Shown here: positions 43,192 through 51,911 of the stretch, piece after piece
Position numbering within the stretch: the stretch's first letter is position 1
Layout of the letters: each line of letters opens with the position of its first letter
Assembly: GCF_030733205.1 (NCBI RefSeq)
Contig: NZ_JASHJL010000004.1
Location: 1 to 64,000, forward strand
DNA length: 64,000 nt
Direction: 5' to 3'
DNA from: Mameliella sp. MMSF_3455
Lineage (GTDB): Bacteria > Pseudomonadota > Alphaproteobacteria > Rhodobacterales > Rhodobacteraceae
Program-made: the position numbers and the translations under genes
The notes under the pieces: generated by a model
What the model was told of the DNA's origin: nothing
Database searches by the model: none
What the model saw: the letters and a program-made list of their open reading frames with translations, nothing else

Positions 43192-44175
43192 TCAACGGTT
43201 GCCCATCAACCCGATCTTTTGGATCTCGAAGCGGTTGCCCGACATCGCGATCCGGGCCTGAACGCCCATCGACTCGGCCATCAGGCGCAGGTTGCGGTTG
43301 AGCCGCGCCACGTCCGAGCAGGTTTCGTACCAGTAGTCCGCAGTGGTCATGGTCACGCGCACAGGGCGGTGGTGGTCATATCCCTTGAAGCCGGCCAGGT
43401 AGCCCTCGATCAGGGTCATTTCCTGCGGCTGGAACCCGGTGAAGGCCAGCGTGTAGGCGGTGGTCAGGCCGGTGCAGCCCGCGGGCGCCGGGACGACCGG
43501 CTGCTGCGCGACGGGAGGAGTCACGACAACCGGCTGCTGCGGCACGGGCTGTGGGCTGGCAGGCGAAAGCACGTCGAGTTTGGTGGCCAGGACGCGGCCC
43601 ACCTCGGCGCCGATGGTCTTGGCCTCTTTGCCCACATGTTCCAGAACGCAGTCGCGGTTGCAGACACGCGGCAGCGAAGCGACCGGGATTTCGCCCGCGC
43701 CGGGGCCAAAGGCGACCTCGAAGTTGCCGAGGCTCTGCATGGTCTGAGCGTGCAGCATGCGGCCCGTGACCCGGATGCGCAGATCCAGCACGTCGGGGAT
43801 ATAGGGGTTCTGGTCGGCCGAGGCGTAGATCTGGATCGGCAGGATCACGTCGATCGGCACGTTGGGAACGCGCTGGGCCAAGGCGATCAGTTCGGCATCC
43901 GACCGGCGCACCCGGTTTGGATCGGTAAAGCCCATGATGACGCCGGTCTGGTCGTAGACGCGAAAGCCCATTGTCTGCATCTCGGTGATGACGGCGCGCA
44001 GCACGCGTTCGAACACGCGCGAATTGCCGGGCACCGTGTCCAGATCTGCGTCTTCGGGCACGGGCAGGATGTTGGGCTGGTCTCCGGCGTGGCTCGGAGC
44101 CGGAGCAAGGGAGAGCGCCAGAACAAGCGCAAGGCTCGCGAAGGCGCCCATCAGGGTCGTGGTCAGGGTTTTCAT
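43192..44175 (-). CDS. Exported protein of unknown function, two-domain
   Basis: 327 aa from MKTLTTTLMGAFASLALVLA, signal to about A30. Residues 35-200 have an alternating alpha/beta pattern (VFERVLRAVITEMQTMGFRV, DVILPIQIYASADQNPYIPD) that resembles FlgO/LPP20-type modules. A Pro/Val/Gln linker follows. A C-terminal domain at about 235-327 contains LAFTGFQPQEMTLIEGYLAG, ADYWYETCSDVARLNRNLRL and SGNRFEIQKIG. I recognise neither half with confidence. Cysteines occur as CNRDC plus two in the C-terminal domain. Confidence 0.7.
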   Translation of the reverse strand: MKTLTTTLMGAFASLALVLALSLAPAPSHAGDQPNILPVPEDADLDTVPGNSRVFERVLRAVITEMQTMGFRVYDQTGVIMGFTDPNRVRRSDAELIALAQRVPNVPIDVILPIQIYASADQNPYIPDVLDLRIRVTGRMLHAQTMQSLGNFEVAFGPGAGEIPVASLPRVCNRDCVLEHVGKEAKTIGAEVGRVLATKLDVLSPASPQPVPQQPVVVTPPVAQQPVVPAPAGCTGLTTAYTLAFTGFQPQEMTLIEGYLAGFKGYDHHRPVRVTMTTADYWYETCSDVARLNRNLRLMAESMGVQARIAMSGNRFEIQKIGLMGNR

Positions 44176-44239
44176 GTAGGGACTCCTCCAATGTGGTCCG
44201 GATTCCGCGCCGCGCCCGGAAAGGCGTGGCGCCAATTGT

Positions 44240-45154
44240 TCAGTGAAGAACGATGATGCGGCCGTCGGGCTGGACGATCACGCGGCCGGAGACCGGTAAG
44301 GCCGGGTCGCAGTCGATGCCCGGTTCGGGCGAGAAATCGTCGAGGTCCAGCGCCTTGCCGTCCGGGCTGACGACACCGGCGGGGCAGGGCGGCAGCGGCG
44401 GAACATATTGCGCGCCGGTCCGGGGCGGAAGCACAGGTTGTGGTGACGGCTGCTTGTGCAGGTCGCTGGTCTGTGGCGCCGGTTGCGGCATGGGAACGGG
44501 TTGCGGGACCACCGGCTGCACCCTGTCGATCAGCGTGATCTCGACCCGCCGGTTTTCGGCGGCATAGGGATCGGCGGGATTGCGCGGATAGCGCTCGCCC
44601 CAGCCGACCACCTCCAACCGCCACGAGGGTATCGAGTGATGACGCATCAGGTAGCGCTTGACCGCCCAGGCCCGGCGATAGGACAGGTCGACGTTGTAAT
44701 CGTCCGGCCCGCGTGCATCTGTGTGACCGGCGATCAGGTAGCGGTTGTTCATCAACTGCGCCGACTGCAGCGCCTGGCCGATCAGGTCCAGGTCTCGCCG
44801 CGCGGGCGGCGTCAGGAAGGCGCTGTCATGGGCGAAATACACCGTCACGTCCAAGCTGTAGCCGTAGTTCAGGACGATGGGCCGCCGATCGATGATGATG
44901 GTCGTGGGCCGCCCCAGGATCACCGGCGGCAGGAACACATCCGGCAGGGAGTGCGTGACCACGGGTGGCGCTGCTGTCGGTGGTGTGGCGGGCTGACCGG
45001 CCATCGGCGCCAGCGACTTGATGATCGCGGTGACGCTGTCGGCCCGCGAGGTGTCCAGTTGCAGGGTTTCGGTATTGGTTTGCGCATGGGCCGCGGAAAA
45101 AGCTCCGACCGCGACGGCAAACAGAATGGATAGTCGTTTTCGGGTCTTGTGCAT
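44240..45154 (-). CDS. OmpA-domain protein (copy 1 of the cluster)
   Basis: 304 aa with Sec signal MHKTRKRLSILFAVAVGAFS to about A24. AIIKSLAPMAGQPATPP repeats the SLAP stretch of the second copy. OmpA_C domain at about 100-210: VYFAHDSAFLTPPARRDLDL, IAGHTDARGPDDYNVDLSYR, YAAENRRVEITLID. Pro/Gln-rich segment, then a C-terminal tail with two Cys (PPCPAGVVSPDGKAL, IDCDPALPVSGRVIV). First gene of the exported caspase cluster; its promoter lies in 45155-45384. Confidence 0.85.
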   Translation of the reverse strand: MHKTRKRLSILFAVAVGAFSAAHAQTNTETLQLDTSRADSVTAIIKSLAPMAGQPATPPTAAPPVVTHSLPDVFLPPVILGRPTTIIIDRRPIVLNYGYSLDVTVYFAHDSAFLTPPARRDLDLIGQALQSAQLMNNRYLIAGHTDARGPDDYNVDLSYRRAWAVKRYLMRHHSIPSWRLEVVGWGERYPRNPADPYAAENRRVEITLIDRVQPVVPQPVPMPQPAPQTSDLHKQPSPQPVLPPRTGAQYVPPLPPCPAGVVSPDGKALDLDDFSPEPGIDCDPALPVSGRVIVQPDGRIIVLH

Positions 45155-45384
45155 GTCGTCTCCCCCACGGCAATGCGTTGGACACCCGTCAAGGAAACCG
45201 TCTGATACTCGTACTGCACTGAAACCTGGGTGCCTGTGAGGTCAGCCTGTGCCAATCGGGACAGGGCGACCTTGAGGGAGATCAAGAAGCATGCGAATTT
45301 TGGAATATTGATGTGGTCTGGGCGGTTTCGGCCGAAGGCTCAGCTTCTGAGGCCGCCCAGCCGCCCGGGCGGCCGATATGGCAG

Positions 45385-46887
45385 CTACGGGGCCAGCAGC
45401 GCCTTGAACCCGGCGCGGGTCTCTGGCGCGTCGAAGGCGGCAAAGGTCTGCATGACACGGGCGCGTTCGGCATCCTGCCGCTGGTGCAGAACGGTGGTCA
45501 GCGCCCCTATGCTGCGGGCGATTTCCAGCTGACCATCATGATCGGTGTCCGTCAGCCTGCCGATGACGGCGGACAGGGCCTCCTGCTGGACGACGCTGTC
45601 GTTGAAATCGCCCAGGTTGTCCTGAAGTTTCTTCAGCGCCTTGATGAGGCGTTTCATCTCTGACTTGCCAAAGAGCGGGGCAAAGAACTCCATCAGGTAG
45701 CGCAGTTTCTTGCACTGGATGCGCAACTGGTGGATTTCCGCGTCCGGTGTGTCCGCGTCTATCGCACTCGCGATCTTGCGAACCCTGCGATAGCGTTTCC
45801 GGATCAGGCGCTGAGCGTAGTCCCTGGCGGGGTGATCAGCCTCGTCTCCCTGGGCCAGACGCTCTTGCGGATTGGCAAAGAGATCCTGCAGGGCCGTAAT
45901 CTCGGCGGCGTATGTCTCGCTACGGAGATGGAGGCAGAGCGCGTCATGGGCGGCATGGCGTTCCTTTGTGAAATGGTCGAACAGGAGGCCGACGCCGGGG
46001 CGCAGGCTCTCGGGAACCATTTGAATGTAGCGGGGGCGTTCGATCAGGTAGACGTCCAGGTCACGCAGGGGACCCGTGACAGACATAAGGGCCGAAAACC
46101 GCGCCTTGAGGTCCGCGACCTGTTCGGGGCTGTAGACGCCCTTGAACAAGGACAGGACAGAGCGGATCTTGCGCAGGGCGACACGGTAGTCATGCACGAA
46201 CTCGCTGTCGTGATCGGCGATGATGCCCGGTTCGTTGGCGCGGGCAACAGGCAGGTGCGCGGCGATGATCGCCGAAGCCGCGTCAAAGGCCGGCGTGTCC
46301 GGCGAGAACGGGACATCCGGTTTGGGCTGATAGGCGGTCACGCCGGGGGCAAGTGTTTCGAGCGCCTCGCGCGGTGTACAGAGGGACGGCGCGGATCGCA
46401 GGTGTTTCAGGATCCGCTTGTAGTGGCCTTTCTGGCCGGACAGGGGGCGCAGCCTTATCAGGCTGACCTGGCGTCCGTCCTCCGCTGTCAGGAGGCGAAG
46501 ATGGCCGTGACACATGAGCTTGTCCTTGGCGTCGCGCAGGGCAACGTCCTGTGCCCCCATCTCTGCCGCAACAAGCTCGAGGAGTTTGCGCAGCGGCGAT
46601 ATGTTTTCGGCAAGAATGCCGGTCACGGCACCTCTTGGCATCTCGTCGATGAAGCCGTGCTGCGCGCTGTCCTGCCGAGTCTCGGTTCCACTAGCGTCCA
46701 GCAGTGTCAGGGTGTCCTCCGCCGCTACAAGAAGCATCCCGCCATGCGCCAGTTCCGTGTCGAAGGTGTCGGCCAGCACGGCTGGTGCCCGTGTTTCGTG
46801 GCCGAGGGCCGAGACGCGGCAATCACGGGCCAGCGTGGCGCGGAGATCGCCCTGGAACAGCAGGGTTTTCGGTTCGATCTTGCTCAT
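45385..46887 (-). CDS. CHAD domain protein with degenerate CYTH-like N-terminus
   Basis: 500 aa. CHAD domain at about 210-490: VHDYRVALRKIRSVLSLFKG, GPLRDLDVYL, IHQLRIQCKKLRYLMEFF and LQDNLGDFNDSVVQQE, with the conserved His and basic residues that bind polyphosphate. The first 200 residues hint at a CYTH (triphosphate tunnel) domain but lack its ExExK motif, so catalysis is doubtful. Such proteins bind polyphosphate or inorganic triphosphates. It is monocistronic; 230 bp upstream of it, toward 45154, lies the start of the caspase cluster. Confidence 0.82.
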   Translation of the reverse strand: MSKIEPKTLLFQGDLRATLARDCRVSALGHETRAPAVLADTFDTELAHGGMLLVAAEDTLTLLDASGTETRQDSAQHGFIDEMPRGAVTGILAENISPLRKLLELVAAEMGAQDVALRDAKDKLMCHGHLRLLTAEDGRQVSLIRLRPLSGQKGHYKRILKHLRSAPSLCTPREALETLAPGVTAYQPKPDVPFSPDTPAFDAASAIIAAHLPVARANEPGIIADHDSEFVHDYRVALRKIRSVLSLFKGVYSPEQVADLKARFSALMSVTGPLRDLDVYLIERPRYIQMVPESLRPGVGLLFDHFTKERHAAHDALCLHLRSETYAAEITALQDLFANPQERLAQGDEADHPARDYAQRLIRKRYRRVRKIASAIDADTPDAEIHQLRIQCKKLRYLMEFFAPLFGKSEMKRLIKALKKLQDNLGDFNDSVVQQEALSAVIGRLTDTDHDGQLEIARSIGALTTVLHQRQDAERARVMQTFAAFDAPETRAGFKALLAP

Positions 46888-47160
46888 CGCGCCCCGGTGG
46901 TCTGGTTGTGGGTTTTGTCGGTTGCTCTTGTGGTGGACAGACTGACACAGAAGCGCGTCCTGGTGAACGGGGGGCTGCGCCAGGGTTCAGAATTGCGGTC
47001 GATGTGTCTAGGTCTGCGCAGCGGGCCGTTTCTGGGGCTTTATCGGATTGCCCTTGCCCGCGGCCTCTGCAAACCTCTGCAGCGGGGCGACCGACGACGC
47101 GTGCCCCGGCTTTGGGCACCCGGATTGGATTGCGGTGGTCGGGAGAAAGGAACCTGGTGG

Positions 47161-47679
47161 ATGATGATCTCGCCCGAATACTGCCTTGTCATGGCGCGCT
47201 ACAACGCCTGGCAGAACCGGCAGGTGAAACATGCCTTCGTAGCGTTGGACGAGGCAGAGCTGGGCCGGGACCGCAAGGCGTTTTTCGGGTCGATCCTCGG
47301 GACGGCGAACCACCTGCTGTGGGGCGACATGATCTGGATGTCGCGCCTTGCCGGCACCGCGCGCCCCGAAGGCGGGATCAAGGAAAGCCCGAGGTTGACC
47401 GCCTCACGGAGTGAATGGGAAATCGCCCGCTTTCGCACGGATGCCGAGATCCTGCTTTGGGCGGAACGGCTGCGGGCGGTGGATCTGGCGGGGGAACTGT
47501 CGTGGTACTCCGGCGCGATTGGGTGCAACGTGTCGAAACCCATGTCGCTCTGTGTGACGCATATGTTCAACCACCAGACCCATCATCGCGGCCAGGTTCA
47601 CGCCATGCTGACCGCAGCCGGTGTCGCGGCACCGGTGAGCGATCTGGCTTTCATGCCGGAAGAGGGCCCCTGGCTGTGA
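47161..47679 (+). CDS. DinB family protein
   Basis: 172 aa. Four-helix DinB fold with metal-binding His at TANHLLWGD and THMFNHQTHHRGQ. An ATG pair stands at 47161/47164. GGAGAAAGGAA precedes it. Roles of the family range from thiol-dependent detoxification to unknown. It stands alone, about 100 bp before the acuI gene on the same strand. Confidence 0.82.
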   Translation: MMISPEYCLVMARYNAWQNRQVKHAFVALDEAELGRDRKAFFGSILGTANHLLWGDMIWMSRLAGTARPEGGIKESPRLTASRSEWEIARFRTDAEILLWAERLRAVDLAGELSWYSGAIGCNVSKPMSLCVTHMFNHQTHHRGQVHAMLTAAGVAAPVSDLAFMPEEGPWL

Positions 47680-47781
47680 CGGGCGGGCCGGACGGACGCT
47701 GTTTCGCCTGACGGCGAAAGACGCCCCGCCCGCCGTCCCGCAGGGGTCGTGCGAAACGAGAAACAGGGAAGGGAGTGACCC

Positions 47782-48777
47782 ATGTTCAAGGCGCTGGTTG
47801 TCGACAAGGACGAAGAGAGCGGCAAGACCTCTGCTGCGGTTCGGGAGATCGGTCCGCAAGACCTGCCCCATGCCGAGGTGACGGTGGCGGTGGAATATTC
47901 GACCGTCAACTACAAGGACGGGCTGTGCATCGGGCCGGGCGGCGGGCTGGTCCGCAAGTACCCGCATGTGCCGGGTATCGATTTCGCGGGCACGGTCGAA
48001 GAGTCGTCGGACGATCGCTACAAGCCGGGTGACAAGGTCGTTCTGACCGGCTGGCGTGTCGGAGAGGCGCGTTGGGGCGGCTATGCGCAAAAGGCGCGGG
48101 TCAAGGCCGACTGGCTGGTGCCGCTGCCCGAGGGGCTGGACACGCGCGCGGCGATGGCAGTCGGCACCGCCGGGCTGACCGCCATGCTGGCGGTCCTTGC
48201 GCTGGAGGATCACGGGCTGGAGCCGGGTCACGGGCCGGTCCTGGTGACGGGCGCCGCGGGCGGCGTGGGTTCTGTTGCGACAGCGATCCTGGCGCGGCTG
48301 GGCCACGAAGTGGCCGCTGTCACCGGGCGACCCGAACAGGAAGAGTACCTGCGCGGCCTTGGCGCGACGCAGATCGTCCCACGCGAAGACTTGTCCGAAG
48401 TCACCCGCAAGCCGCTGGAAAGCGAGCTATGGGCAGGCTGTGTCGATGCGGTGGCGGGCGCCATGCTGGGCCGGGTGCTGAAACAGATGAAATACGGCAC
48501 ATCCGTCGCGGCCATCGGCCTTGCCGGGGGCGCGGCGATCGAAGGGGCGCTCATCACGCCCTTCATCCTTCGGGGTGTCAACCTTTTGGGGATCGACAGC
48601 GTGATGCAGCCCTATGACAACCGCGTCCGGGCCTGGCAGCGGATTGCGCGCGATCTGCCGATGGACAAGCTGGAGACAATGGTTCAGCCTGCGACCCTGT
48701 CGGATCTTCCGCACCTGGGCCGCGACATTCTCGAGGGCCAGGTCAAGGGACGCGTAGTGGTGGACGTGAACGCATGA
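47782..48777 (+). CDS. acuI: Acrylyl-CoA reductase (NADPH), AcuI/YhdH family
   Basis: 331 aa MDR-type reductase without zinc. YSTVNYKDGLCIGPGGGLVR, PGIDFAGTVEESSDDRYKPG and the NADPH loop VLVTGAAGGVGSVATAILAR fit AcuI, which reduces toxic acryloyl-CoA to propionyl-CoA during DMSP or 3-hydroxypropionate use in roseobacters. GGGAG precedes the ATG. Overlaps the HIT gene by ATGA. Acrylate itself is inferred as substrate; close relatives are YhdH proteins. Confidence 0.85.
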   Translation: MFKALVVDKDEESGKTSAAVREIGPQDLPHAEVTVAVEYSTVNYKDGLCIGPGGGLVRKYPHVPGIDFAGTVEESSDDRYKPGDKVVLTGWRVGEARWGGYAQKARVKADWLVPLPEGLDTRAAMAVGTAGLTAMLAVLALEDHGLEPGHGPVLVTGAAGGVGSVATAILARLGHEVAAVTGRPEQEEYLRGLGATQIVPREDLSEVTRKPLESELWAGCVDAVAGAMLGRVLKQMKYGTSVAAIGLAGGAAIEGALITPFILRGVNLLGIDSVMQPYDNRVRAWQRIARDLPMDKLETMVQPATLSDLPHLGRDILEGQVKGRVVVDVNA

Positions 48778-49190
48778 ACTATGACGAACAGAACATCTTT
48801 GCCAAGATCCTGCGGGACGAGATCCCCTCGACCCGGATCTACGAGGACGCGGAAACGCTGTGCTTCATGGACATCTTTCCGCGGGCCGACGGTCATTGCC
48901 TGGTGATCCCGAAGACACCCTGCCGCAACCTCCTCGACGCCTCTGGCGAGCAAATGGCCAGCGTCATGGCGACGACGCAGAAGGTGGCAAATGCCGCGAT
49001 GTCGGCGCTGGGCGCGGATGGGATCACTGTCCAGCAGTTCAACGAGGGGCCGGGCGGGCAGGAGGTCTTTCACCTGCATTTCCACATCCTGCCGCGGTGG
49101 GAAGGTGTCGCGTTGCGGCCTCCCGGTCAGCAAGGCGACATGGCGCAGATCGCGGAAATCGCCGGGAAACTGCGCAAGGCCCTGAATTGA
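48774..49190 (+). CDS. HIT family nucleotide hydrolase
   Basis: 138 aa. The histidine triad motif is in EVFHLHFHILPRW, with the nucleophile His near residue 101. NIFAKILRDEIPSTRIYED is a Hint-type start. It hydrolyses nucleoside phosphoramidates or AMP-lysine. Overlaps the acuI stop, so both are co-transcribed. Confidence 0.9.
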   Translation: MNYDEQNIFAKILRDEIPSTRIYEDAETLCFMDIFPRADGHCLVIPKTPCRNLLDASGEQMASVMATTQKVANAAMSALGADGITVQQFNEGPGGQEVFHLHFHILPRWEGVALRPPGQQGDMAQIAEIAGKLRKALN

Positions 49191-49237
49191 AGCGTATGCC
49201 ATGAGCCGCGCACGCCTGGGCTTGCGCTGCCCGTTCC

Positions 49238-49275
49238 AGCCCCGCCTCCGGATTTCGGTGGCGGGGCTAATTTTC
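49238..49275 (+). terminator. Rho-independent terminator after the HIT gene
   Basis: Nine-base stem AGCCCCGCC / GGCGGGGCT with a 13-base loop, then AATTTT, about 48 bp past the HIT stop. Confidence 0.75.
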
Positions 49276-49470
49276 TGATTTGGAAACGTTTTTTCGACCG
49301 CGAATGTCGCTTTTGCTCCGTCGAGTGTCTTGATGATTTGTCCTCACCTGTGTTTCCGGGTTAGGCTTTGGAGGTCGAGACGCCGTGCAGGTTGTCATGG
49401 ACGTGCAAGTGCCGGATGGCCGTTCCGCTCAGAACGCGCGCTTCCGGCAAAAAATCAAAGGGAGTGGGAC

Positions 49471-49884
49471 GTGTTCAAACGGATCATGGTGCCGGTCGAC
49501 CTCAAGCACATAGATCGCCTTGAAAAGGCGCTCGGATGTGCGGCCGATCTGGCACGACACTACGATGCCAAGGTGATCTACGTGGGCGTCGCGGCGGCGA
49601 CGCCCAGTTCGATCGCCCATTCGCCGGCGGAATTCGCCGAGAAACTCAAGCAATTCGCCGAGGCGCAGGCTGGGGCGCATGGGGTGTCGACCGAACCCCA
49701 CGCGGTCACCAGCCACGACCCGGCGATCGATCTGGACCCGACGCTGTTGAAGGCGGTGGACGAGACAAAGGCCGACCTGGTGATCATGGCGAGCCATATC
49801 CCGAACATCACCGACTACATCTGGCCATCGAACGGCGGTACGGTGGCAGGCCATGCCAAGGTCTCTGTCATGGTGGTGCGCTAA
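49471..49884 (+). CDS. Universal stress protein (UspA family)
   Basis: 137 aa starting at GTG, preceded by GGGAGTGGGAC; the longer open frame upstream has no site. FKRIMVPVDLKHIDRLEKAL, LARHYDAKVIYVGVA and the C-terminal AGHAKVSVMVVR mark the Usp fold. The ATP loop is reduced (SNGGTVAGHA). It precedes the BCCT gene by 63 bp, so may be co-expressed. Confidence 0.88.
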   Translation: MFKRIMVPVDLKHIDRLEKALGCAADLARHYDAKVIYVGVAAATPSSIAHSPAEFAEKLKQFAEAQAGAHGVSTEPHAVTSHDPAIDLDPTLLKAVDETKADLVIMASHIPNITDYIWPSNGGTVAGHAKVSVMVVR

Positions 49885-49947
49885 CGGCGAACAATTGGCG
49901 CGCAACTGCCAATCATCCAAGGAAACGCAACTACATGGAGGCCTCAC

Positions 49948-51777
49948 ATGGCTGACACCTCAGACGATCAGGGCATACCGGAGCCGGAAGGCGTCTCGGA
50001 CCTGATCGATACCGATTACGAGATCGGACAGGACAACATCGAAACGCAGATCGGACCTTTCGGTCTGGACATTCACAATCCGGTTTTCCTGATTTCCGGG
50101 CTGTCGATCATCGCTTTCGTCTTTTACACTCTCGCTTTGCCGGAACAGGCAGGCGACCTCTTCAGCTGGCTCTTCGGCGCCGTCACCAAGGGCTTTGACT
50201 GGTTCTTCCTCGGCGCGGCCAACTTATTTGTGCTGTTCTGCCTGCTGTTGATCGTGCTGCCCGTGGGCAGCGTGCGGCTTGGCGGCCAGGACGCGACCCC
50301 GGATTACGGCTATGTCGGCTGGTTCGCGATGCTCTTTGCCGCCGGCATGGGCATCGGCCTGATGTTCTACGGCGTGTCCGAGCCGATGAGCCACTTCTCA
50401 TCGTCGTCAGGTGGGGCCTACCACAACGTGAGCTTCGCCGGAGAGGTGCCGGAAGAAGGGCCCCCTGCCGGGTTCGAAAGCCGCGAGGCCTTTGACGCGG
50501 CAGTCGGCCTGACCAATCCCGATCCGGCGGCGCTGGCCGCTGCGCTGGACGAAGCGGTTCCGGCCGATCAGCGCGATGCCTTCACCGTGTCGCCGAACCG
50601 TGCGGACTGGGCACCGCTGGGCGGCGCAGCAGCGGATGAGCAGGAGGCCGTGCGCCTCGCCTTTGCGGCGACGATCTTTCACTGGGGTCTGCACCCTTGG
50701 GCGATCTACGCCATCGTGGCCCTGGCGCTTGCACTCTTCTCCTACAACAAGGGCTTGCCGCTGACGTTGCGTTCGGCGTTCTACCCGCTCCTGGGGGATC
50801 GCGTCTGGGGATGGTGGGGCCACATCATCGACACGCTGGCGGTCTTTGCCACGCTCTTCGGTCTGGCGACCTCGCTTGGCTTTGGCGCGACACAGGCAAA
50901 CGCGGGACTGAACGAACTGTTTGGCATCCCCGTCGGTTCGGCCACAGAAGTGGTCCTGATCACCGCGATCACCGCCGTGGCGCTGGTCTCGGTGGTGCGT
51001 GGCCTCGACGGTGGGGTCAAGGTCCTGTCCGAGATCAACATGGGCCTGGCTTTCCTGCTGCTGGTCTTCGTTCTGCTGACCGGGCCGACGATCCTGTTGC
51101 TCACTGGGTTTGTCGATTACCTCGTTGCCTACATCGAGTACCTGCCGGCCCTTTCCAACCCGATGACCCAGACGATTGCAGGCGAGTCCGGTCGGGGCGA
51201 TGTCAACTTCAGCCAGGGTTGGACCTCGTTCTACTGGGCGTGGTGGATCTCCTGGTCGCCCTTCGTCGGCATGTTCATCGCGCGCGTCAGCCGTGGCCGT
51301 ACCGTGCGCGAGTTCATCATCTGCGTTCTGCTGATCCCCTCGCTGGTCTGCGTGCTGTGGATGAGCGTCTTTGGCGGCACCGCAGTGAACCAGGTGGTGG
51401 CTGACGGCTATACAGCCGCGCAGAGCGCTTCGCTGGAACTCAAGCTGTTCAAGATGCTGGACGAACTGCCGCTGGCAGCCATCACCTCCTTCATCGGGAT
51501 CGTGCTGGTGATCGTGTTCTTCGTCACCTCCTCCGACTCCGGTTCGCTGGTGATCGACACGATCACGGCGGGTGGCAAGGTCGATGCGCCGGTGCCGCAG
51601 CGTGTGTTCTGGTGCATCTTCGAGGGGGCGGTCGCCATCGTGCTGCTGCTCTCTGCGGGCGGCCTGTCGTCGCTGCAGTCGATGGTGATCTCCACGGGTC
51701 TGCCGTTCACGGTGGTCCTGCTGGTGATGTGCTTTGCCATCTGGAAGGGCCTGCTGGCCGAGCGGAAGGCGCTCTGA
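49948..51777 (+). CDS. BCCT family betaine/carnitine/choline-type transporter
   Basis: 609 aa with about twelve membrane helices. YGYVGWFAMLFAAGMGIGLM is the Gly-rich first core helix (GMGIG), and FYWAWWISWSPFVGMFIARV is the BCCT signature Trp box. Sodium- or proton-coupled uptake of glycine betaine, choline or DMSP is typical. Between helices 3 and 4 is a hydrophilic insertion of about 75 residues (SFAGEVPEEGPP to ADEQEAVRL). GGAGG precedes the ATG. Substrate not determined. Confidence 0.9.
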   Translation: MADTSDDQGIPEPEGVSDLIDTDYEIGQDNIETQIGPFGLDIHNPVFLISGLSIIAFVFYTLALPEQAGDLFSWLFGAVTKGFDWFFLGAANLFVLFCLLLIVLPVGSVRLGGQDATPDYGYVGWFAMLFAAGMGIGLMFYGVSEPMSHFSSSSGGAYHNVSFAGEVPEEGPPAGFESREAFDAAVGLTNPDPAALAAALDEAVPADQRDAFTVSPNRADWAPLGGAAADEQEAVRLAFAATIFHWGLHPWAIYAIVALALALFSYNKGLPLTLRSAFYPLLGDRVWGWWGHIIDTLAVFATLFGLATSLGFGATQANAGLNELFGIPVGSATEVVLITAITAVALVSVVRGLDGGVKVLSEINMGLAFLLLVFVLLTGPTILLLTGFVDYLVAYIEYLPALSNPMTQTIAGESGRGDVNFSQGWTSFYWAWWISWSPFVGMFIARVSRGRTVREFIICVLLIPSLVCVLWMSVFGGTAVNQVVADGYTAAQSASLELKLFKMLDELPLAAITSFIGIVLVIVFFVTSSDSGSLVIDTITAGGKVDAPVPQRVFWCIFEGAVAIVLLLSAGGLSSLQSMVISTGLPFTVVLLVMCFAIWKGLLAERKAL

Positions 51778-51801
51778 GCACCCTTCGCCATGCATGACAG
51801 G

Positions 51802-51834
51802 AAAGGCCCCGGCGGTGACGCCGGGGCCTTTTCC
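51802..51834 (+). terminator. Strong Rho-independent terminator after the BCCT gene
   Basis: Perfect 13-bp stem (AAAGGCCCCGGCG / CGCCGGGGCCTTT) with GTGA loop and TTTT tail, 24 bp past the stop. Confidence 0.95.
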
Positions 51835-51911
51835 GTTTCTCGTGGCGGCATGGGTTGACGCGGCACGCCACAAGCGCATTGTCTCCGCCACGCAAGAGCG
51901 ATTGGGGTGAC

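Noticed and set aside
38161-45154. Reading the exported cluster as a Tol-Pal or type VI secretion locus because of OmpA domains
   Set aside because: No TolB, Pal, Tss or other secretion core genes are present; the OmpA domains alone do not support this.
45361-45372. Palindrome CCGCCCGGGCGG near the CHAD stop as terminator
   Set aside because: No loop and no T-run in either direction; too little support for a terminator call.
45730-47160. Long plus-strand frame continuing into the DinB gene
   Set aside because: Antisense to the well-supported CHAD gene; only the part from 47161 matches a protein family.
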